A DNA stretch of 11,718 nt from CBDVBD01 sp965372135. Its GTDB lineage: Bacteria; Electryoneota; RPQS01; CBDVBD01. Shown here piece by piece: positions 7,097-11,718 of this stretch. The stretch lies in contig CBDVBD010000105.1 in NCBI GenBank assembly GCA_965372135.1, positions 1 through 11,718 on the forward strand, given 5' to 3'. The translations under genes were made by a program, and so were the position numbers. How positions within the stretch are numbered: position 1 is the first letter of the stretch; the number at the start of each line of letters is the position of its first letter. The notes under the pieces were generated by a model, which had not been told where the DNA came from, did not search any database, and saw only the letters and a list, made by a program, of their open reading frames with translations.

Positions 7097-7474
7097 ATGA
7101 AAAAGAAATTGCAGCACCTGACTGGATCTGAGGGATTCACTCTCGTCGAGGTGATTGTAACCGTGGTTATCCTGGTTCTGGGATTAGTGGTGGTCCTGGG
7201 CGTGTTCCTGGGAGCCGCTAAAGCCAGCAGCCATGCCCAAAAGGTGGATATCGCCCATTACCTGGCACAGGAAACTATCGAACAGTTCCGGAATACCCCG
7301 TTCCCCCAAATCCAGCCCTTCTCTGAATCGTACGGGGACATCGTGGGATTCCCAAACTTTCGACGAGTTGTACAAATGAGCCGTGTTGGTTCACTGAAAA
7401 CGGTACGAGTCTTTGTGTTTTTCGATAACGACCAACGCAGTTCTCATCTAATTTCATACTACACAGACATATAG
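7097..7474 (+). CDS. PilV-like type IV minor pilin
   Basis: The 125-residue prepilin has leader MKKKLQHLTGSEG, cleavage at G13^F14, then FTLVEVIVTVVILVLGLVVV with Glu at +5. The next segment, with AQKVDIAHYLAQETIEQFRN, is typical of PilV/GspI-like minor pilins, where the helix is followed by a conserved A-x-x-x-A-x-E-x-x-R pattern. The head domain is small. AAGGA (7081-7085) is about 11 nt before the ATG, somewhat far. The order pilV, pilW, pilX on one strand is the classical minor-pilin order, in which these proteins prime assembly and form the pilus tip. The gene name is by position and helix pattern rather than overall similarity. Confidence 0.8.
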   Translation: MKKKLQHLTGSEGFTLVEVIVTVVILVLGLVVVLGVFLGAAKASSHAQKVDIAHYLAQETIEQFRNTPFPQIQPFSESYGDIVGFPNFRRVVQMSRVGSLKTVRVFVFFDNDQRSSHLISYYTDI

Positions 7475-7536
7475 TAAAGCAAACACCAAAATACTCAAAA
7501 ATTTGACACTGCTCACATCAAATAAGGAGAATGATA

Positions 7537-8274
7537 ATGTTTAGGTTCAGAATCAATGAAAAAGGATTTTCCATCATGGAAATGTTTGTGGCGTTGGGTC
7601 TGTCCGCAATTATCATTACCGCCTTTATTCAGTTGTTTATCTATTCCGGGAAAACCACTGCCTGGAAAGAGCAGGAAGTGCAAGTCAGTCGTGATGCACG
7701 AATGACAATGATGCGCCTTTCCAGAGACCTCAGACACGCCGGACTAATCGCTTTCGACGACTGCAACGGCGATTCCAATGATATTAACATCGATGTCCTA
7801 GGAGAAACATTCTCCGACTCCCTAAACGAAATCTTCGAAGAAGCGTTATGGAATTCAATGACATTCCAAGCGGATGTCGATAACGATAGTATCACGGAAA
7901 CCGTGCGCTACTATATGGACGGTGACAAACTAAAACGATACGTCTGGGAATGGAATCCCACTTCAGGTTGGCAGCCCGAAATCGAAGGAAGAGTGGTGGG
8001 AAACAACATCGACTTCTTGATGTTTACCTACTTCGGTGGCAACAATATTCAAATCCCCATTTTACCGCCAGCCCCATATTCATCTGTCAACTTAACACGT
8101 AGTGAGAGAGCGGCTGTTCGCTCGGTAAAAATCGATGTCATAACAAAATCAGAACGGGAAAACCACCAAAAAGTCCATTATGGAACTTATCCAGGTCCCG
8201 ACGAACTTTCGTACCACGACGGATTCGTCCGTCAACATCTCGCAAGTAACGTGAAATGTAGAAACCTTCAATGA
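7537..8274 (+). CDS. PilW-like type IV minor pilin
   Basis: The start at 7537 is preferred because AAGGAG (7524-7529) is 7 nt upstream; an ATG at 7531 abuts the ribosome site. The 245-residue prepilin has leader MFRFRINEKG, cleavage at G10^F11, and FSIMEMFVALG with Glu at +5. The helix is followed by RMTMMRLSRDLRHAG, the hallmark of PilW/GspJ-like proteins (R-L-x-x-D-L-R-x-A-G). The globular part has a TFQADVDNDS...YYMDGDKLKR strand pair, and the C-terminus ends in VKCRNLQ, like the R-N-L end often seen in PilW. Expected role: minor pilin in the tip-priming complex with the flanking PilV- and PilX-like proteins. It lies 62 nt after the PilV-like gene. Confidence 0.82.
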   Translation: MFRFRINEKGFSIMEMFVALGLSAIIITAFIQLFIYSGKTTAWKEQEVQVSRDARMTMMRLSRDLRHAGLIAFDDCNGDSNDINIDVLGETFSDSLNEIFEEALWNSMTFQADVDNDSITETVRYYMDGDKLKRYVWEWNPTSGWQPEIEGRVVGNNIDFLMFTYFGGNNIQIPILPPAPYSSVNLTRSERAAVRSVKIDVITKSERENHQKVHYGTYPGPDELSYHDGFVRQHLASNVKCRNLQ

Positions 8275-8338
8275 TTTCTATGACATAAACCCTGCATATC
8301 CGATGACAGAAAAGTATTCGACACAATCGAGGTGCATG

Positions 8339-10000
8339 ATGAAAAAATTAATGAAAAAATGGGCAACCATGAATGGATCCGGGGCAAAAAAGGAAAAAGG
8401 AATAGTGCTTGTGATGGCGGTGATGATGCTGACTATGGTGATAGCATTCGGAGTTATTGTAGCAATAATGTCAACCGCGGAAACCAGAATCAGCGGACAC
8501 GCCTACCAGGATTCACAAGCCTTCTACGTCGCAGAGGGCTCAGTCGATTACGGCATAGATGCTCTAACTGATATTCTGGCAGTAAACCAGGATCCAACTC
8601 AGCAAGATTTAGATAACATTCAATCTCCAAGTATTCCATCTGGATATACTCTGGAAACGTTCTCGGTCGAAAAAGTTGGCGCACCCGTCCAAAAAGAAAT
8701 TGCCTATGGTGCTTTTAAAGGAATGGATGCGGAAGCACAACGCTACACCGTGACCGCAGGGGTCTCTCGGTCAAATGAGAGTTCTACCATCGCGCGTACC
8801 GTGGAACTCACTTCCATTTCGGGATTCGAGTTCTACATCTTCTGGTACGATGACCTTGAACTGTACGCTAAAAAAGATATGGTCTTCGATGGACATGTAC
8901 ACAGTAACGGTGATATCTTTATTGGAACCACCAAAACCCTGACCTTTAACGGACCGGTAACCGCTGCCGGACACATCTATCACCATGCCAAAGGTGGCGG
9001 TCAAGTGTCTCCTCCTGGGGATATTGACATCATGGACGATTGGGGCGATTTACAACCGATGCTCCAAGGTGGAGTCTGGCTGGACGCCGATCAACCCACT
9101 TGGGAAACCGAAGCCATCACCCGCTGGGGCGGAACCGTCATGGACGCTTCCCACGGCATATATCCACTATACTACGTTTTGCCATTATCTGTCCCCAGTC
9201 AAATCGAAATCATTCAGCGTGGCGTAATTACGGATCCCCCGGAGTTGAGGGCAGTACGCTACTGGTATCAAGCTCCGATACGCATCCTGGGAGGCTCTGC
9301 CTATGATTCAATGGGTGTCCCGATTGACATGGGTGTCGGTACTATATCTGATGACAACTTCTATGATAAGCGCGAGCAGAGAACTATGTGGCTCACTCAG
9401 CTCGATATCGGAGCCATGATCGCCAATGGCACCACGCCCGATAACGGAGTCATTTATATCTCCGGCTTAATGGCGGGAGACGCCGTCAGATTGATTAACG
9501 CAGAAACCCTGCCTGTTGGTGGCTTAACCGTGGTGACTGATAACCCATTGTACATCTACGGAAACTATAATATCTCCCCGAAAAGACCGGCGTCCATCCT
9601 TGCCGATGCCGTCACTGTCTTGAGTGAAGATTTCAATGATCAAAAAACTTTTCAAGGCAACGTCAATCAACAAGCGTGCGAAACCTGGGTAAACACCGGT
9701 ATCATGGCGGGAAGTCAGGAAGCCGTCGAGGTGGGAGCGGGCGGAGAATATAATGGTGGGTTGGAAACTATCATTCGCTTCCTGGAACGTTGGTCAAATG
9801 TCCACCTGCACTACCGAGGTTCTTTGCTCGCGCCCTGGCGAAGCCAACAAGCCACCGGAGTCTGGGAACCTGGCAACTACTATAGTCCGCCCATATACGA
9901 TTATGGATATGATCCCGATTTAGTCAATCCAACGACTATGCCGCCAGGACCGGCATGGTTCCAGACGATCGTGTTAGCTACTTGGCAGCAAATTAGCTAA
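8339..10000 (+). CDS. Large PilX-like pilin with DUF4900-type domain
   Basis: GAGGT (8329-8333) sits 5 nt before the ATG at 8339; in-frame ATGs at 8336 and 8303 are alternatives. The 553-residue protein has a leader of about 21 residues ending KKEKG, then IVLVMAVMMLTMVIAFGVI. Mature position +5 is Met, not Glu, as in GspK/PilX-type tip pilins that lack Glu5. ETRISGHAYQDSQAFYVAEG matches the PilX N-terminal pattern (x-x-R-x-x-AF-x-x-AE). The body is far larger than usual PilX. It contains DGHVHSNGDIFIG and FNGPVTAAGHIYHH and, near the end, YRGSLLAPWRSQQATGVW plus YSPPIYDYGYDPDL. I associate these with DUF4900-type proteins found in pilus loci, from memory. Likely role: large tip subunit of the minor-pilin complex. 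Confidence 0.78.
   Translation: MKKLMKKWATMNGSGAKKEKGIVLVMAVMMLTMVIAFGVIVAIMSTAETRISGHAYQDSQAFYVAEGSVDYGIDALTDILAVNQDPTQQDLDNIQSPSIPSGYTLETFSVEKVGAPVQKEIAYGAFKGMDAEAQRYTVTAGVSRSNESSTIARTVELTSISGFEFYIFWYDDLELYAKKDMVFDGHVHSNGDIFIGTTKTLTFNGPVTAAGHIYHHAKGGGQVSPPGDIDIMDDWGDLQPMLQGGVWLDADQPTWETEAITRWGGTVMDASHGIYPLYYVLPLSVPSQIEIIQRGVITDPPELRAVRYWYQAPIRILGGSAYDSMGVPIDMGVGTISDDNFYDKREQRTMWLTQLDIGAMIANGTTPDNGVIYISGLMAGDAVRLINAETLPVGGLTVVTDNPLYIYGNYNISPKRPASILADAVTVLSEDFNDQKTFQGNVNQQACETWVNTGIMAGSQEAVEVGAGGEYNGGLETIIRFLERWSNVHLHYRGSLLAPWRSQQATGVWEPGNYYSPPIYDYGYDPDLVNPTTMPPGPAWFQTIVLATWQQIS
9983..9998 (+). promoter_or_regulatory. Candidate sigma-54 promoter for the TPR gene
   Basis: TGGCAGCAAATTAGCT overlaps the last codons of the PilX-like gene. 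GG (9984-9985) and GC (9996-9997) are 10 bp apart; mismatches to consensus are G for C in TGGCAC and A in TAGC. The predicted start is near 10009. Coding constraint could produce this by chance, so it is weaker than the other two. Confidence 0.35.
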
Positions 10001-10035
10001 AAAACGATTCATTAATAATCACTGGATATCACATC

Positions 10036-11718
10036 ATGATACCCACAAGGAAATCAACACCGGAAATGATGGCACGCCGATTCTTCCTAAAAAAGAGATG
10101 GAATAAAGCCATCGAACAATACCAAAAGTGCCTCCAAGAGGACGAAGCTAATCTTGCCGTGGTTAACCTTATCGGCGATGCTTACTTCTTCAACAATGAC
10201 CATGATTTGGCATTTGAATACTACCAAAAAGCCTTGACCGGCTACCAAGAAGAAGGGCTCTTCGATAACGCTCTCGCCATGGCAAAAAAGATAGCCCGCC
10301 TGAATCCCAGTGAAGCGTCCATTCATCTGAAACTGGCTGAACTGTACACCGATCAGTCATTCCTGATGAATGCCATAACCCACTTGAATAACTATATCAA
10401 ATCCGTGGGCAAACGCTTTGACGAACCTCTGGTGCGCGCTATCTTTCAGAAAATGGCGGAAACTCCCATGGAGAATCCAGACCTCTGGCGAGATATCGGC
10501 GAGTGCTACCGCGGCTTGGAAATCAATGATCCGGAACTGGACCAAATCATGGCACCCGGCAGCACTTGTCCGATTATAACACCCTCGGAAGATACTGTTG
10601 AAATCTCCCATGAGATCAAAGAATTTGCGCTGTCGGATACTGATGATCAACTCGAAACTGATTCCTCATTAATGGAAGATGCCGCGGAAACCTTCCTAAC
10701 GGACACAGAAATTCCAGTAACAACCGGAATGGACACTCTGCCCGATACTGCCACCGAGGAACAAACTACCGGAGGTATCCAATTGCAGGATATCTTATCT
10801 GAGGTATTACCACCTGAAGAAGATTCTTCGGTAGTGGAAATCCCCACCGATTTAATCGAACCTCATGAAGAAGCGCTGGCTGATCCTTCCACTGCATCTG
10901 CTGAAGAACAGGAATCGGATCAAGACGCTGCAGACGAAGACAGCCAAGACGTCTTGATGACACTACCATACGATGAAATGGATGAGATTTCAGACGCCGA
11001 TCGAGAATCCGCTGCAGAGGAACACCGAACAGTGGAGACAATGTTGACCGGTTTCTCCATGGATGAAATAACGGTAACCAATCAAGAATCAGAAGAATCA
11101 TCCACCAATGAAGAAGCCGCTGATCAAGCGGAAACGGAAGCGTCTGATAGCCCGGAAGCAGAAGTTGAACCTGAACCGGAAGAATCATCCGCCGACAAAG
11201 AAACCGTCGAAACCGACTCTCACGAGGAAATCGAGGAAATCTCGGAAGAAGAAGCGGAAACCGAAGGTCAGGAGATCGAGAAAGACCTCCAATCACTGGA
11301 ACTCTCCGAACTCGCCGAGTTAAATCGGAAAGAAAAGACCATTTCGCCCAACTTTGATGGTAAGGAACACATGGAACTGGGTAAAATATACCGGGAAATG
11401 AAACTCTGGGATGCTGCAATCGCAGAATTTAAAACCGCCGCCTTGGACCCCAGGTGGCGTACCACCGCTTGCATCATGCTGTCCGAATGCTTCCAGCAAA
11501 AGGGCGAGCTGGTGTTAGCCATCAGCCAATTAAAATGGGCATTGTCTTTTGAAGACGAACAAGAAGAGGATGAGGATAAATATGCTCTGCATTACGAATT
11601 GGGATCTCTGTTCGAATCCGCGGGTGATTTTTCACAAGCACGCGAACATTACCAGGAAGTACACCGTTGGAATGCCAAACACCGCGGAGTCAAGAAAAAA
11701 CTATTGGAACTTAGGAAA
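10036..11718 (+). CDS. TPR protein with long acidic central region (3' truncated)
   Basis: The frame is open from ATG 10036 to the window end, 561 codons, with no stop. The true start may be ATG 10066 or 10069 (MARRFFLKKRWNKAIEQYQ), since no good ribosome site is seen at either place and ATG 10036 lies in a small inverted repeat. Residues about 13-165 are TPR helices (KAIEQYQKCLQEDEAN, LAFEYYQKAL, AMAKKIARLNPS). Residues about 176-435 are a low-complexity segment rich in Glu, Asp, Ser and Thr, probably disordered. TPRs resume at about 441 (HMELGKIYREMKLWDAAIAE; FESAGDFSQAREHYQEV). There is no signal peptide, so it is probably cytoplasmic. It resembles TPR proteins tied to T4P function such as SgmX in Myxococcus in general architecture only. 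A scaffold for pilus machinery is inferred from context. Confidence 0.82.
   Translation, partial: MIPTRKSTPEMMARRFFLKKRWNKAIEQYQKCLQEDEANLAVVNLIGDAYFFNNDHDLAFEYYQKALTGYQEEGLFDNALAMAKKIARLNPSEASIHLKLAELYTDQSFLMNAITHLNNYIKSVGKRFDEPLVRAIFQKMAETPMENPDLWRDIGECYRGLEINDPELDQIMAPGSTCPIITPSEDTVEISHEIKEFALSDTDDQLETDSSLMEDAAETFLTDTEIPVTTGMDTLPDTATEEQTTGGIQLQDILSEVLPPEEDSSVVEIPTDLIEPHEEALADPSTASAEEQESDQDAADEDSQDVLMTLPYDEMDEISDADRESAAEEHRTVETMLTGFSMDEITVTNQESEESSTNEEAADQAETEASDSPEAEVEPEPEESSADKETVETDSHEEIEEISEEEAETEGQEIEKDLQSLELSELAELNRKEKTISPNFDGKEHMELGKIYREMKLWDAAIAEFKTAALDPRWRTTACIMLSECFQQKGELVLAISQLKWALSFEDEQEEDEDKYALHYELGSLFESAGDFSQAREHYQEVHRWNAKHRGVKKKLLELRK

Noticed and set aside
8281..8296. TGACATAAACCCTGCA as a sigma-54 promoter before the PilX-like gene
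   Set aside because: Spacing fits, but the essential GG of the -24 element is GA.
8332..8571. 79-codon frame overlapping the start of the PilX-like gene
   Set aside because: It is a shadow frame; the PilX-like frame has the pilin helix and the ribosome site.
1..11718. CRISPR arrays, tRNA/rRNA genes, insertion sequences, phage genes
   Set aside because: No direct-repeat array, RNA-gene pattern, transposase or terminal inverted repeats were seen on reading.

Overview
The window is a type IV pilus (T4P) locus from a Gram-negative bacterium. The evidence is a cleavable lipoprotein-like signal, an outer-membrane barrel candidate, prepilin leaders and sigma-54 promoters. GC is moderate, roughly half by eye. 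Gene content (GspG-like pilin, NtrC-family regulators, Big_1 lipoprotein, PilV/PilW/PilX-like minor pilins, TPR protein) resembles Deltaproteobacteria-like or candidate-phylum genomes, but the sequence does not fix the phylum. All genes read on the + strand.

Layout. Bases 1-138 are the 3' end of an NtrC-family regulator (Fis-type helix-turn-helix). A 228-bp regulatory gap follows, with a near-perfect -24/-12 sigma-54 promoter. It drives a GspG-like major pilin (367-780) that ends at a strong stem-loop (833-861). The next gap (781-1125) carries a second sigma-54 promoter in front of a full-length NtrC-family response regulator (1126-2511). Then come, tightly packed, a 1237-residue Big_1-repeat putative lipoprotein (2529-6242), a small outer-membrane barrel candidate (6279-7043), and three minor pilins: PilV-like (7097-7474), PilW-like (7537-8274) and a large PilX-like protein (8339-10000). 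A TPR protein with a long acidic centre (10036 onward) runs off the window end.

How it may work together (inference). The major pilin is probably made in bulk from its own sigma-54 promoter and terminator. The regulator and pilus-tip/adhesin genes would form a second, lower-level unit. The three minor pilins should form a priming/tip complex. No PilY1 gene is seen, and the Big_1 protein sits where a tip adhesin could be encoded. An 11-base word (TGCGAAAAAAA) occurs upstream of both sigma-54 promoters, which suggests one activator controls both.

The most striking point is the regulator at 1126-2511. Its receiver domain keeps the phosphorylation residues, but its sigma-54 ATPase domain has lost several near-invariant ones: GAFTGA reads GAFPGA, Walker B reads HD instead of DE, the sensor I Asn is Ile, and the arginine-finger position is Ala. 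It may be a catalytically weak or regulatory partner of the regulator whose end is seen at 1-138.
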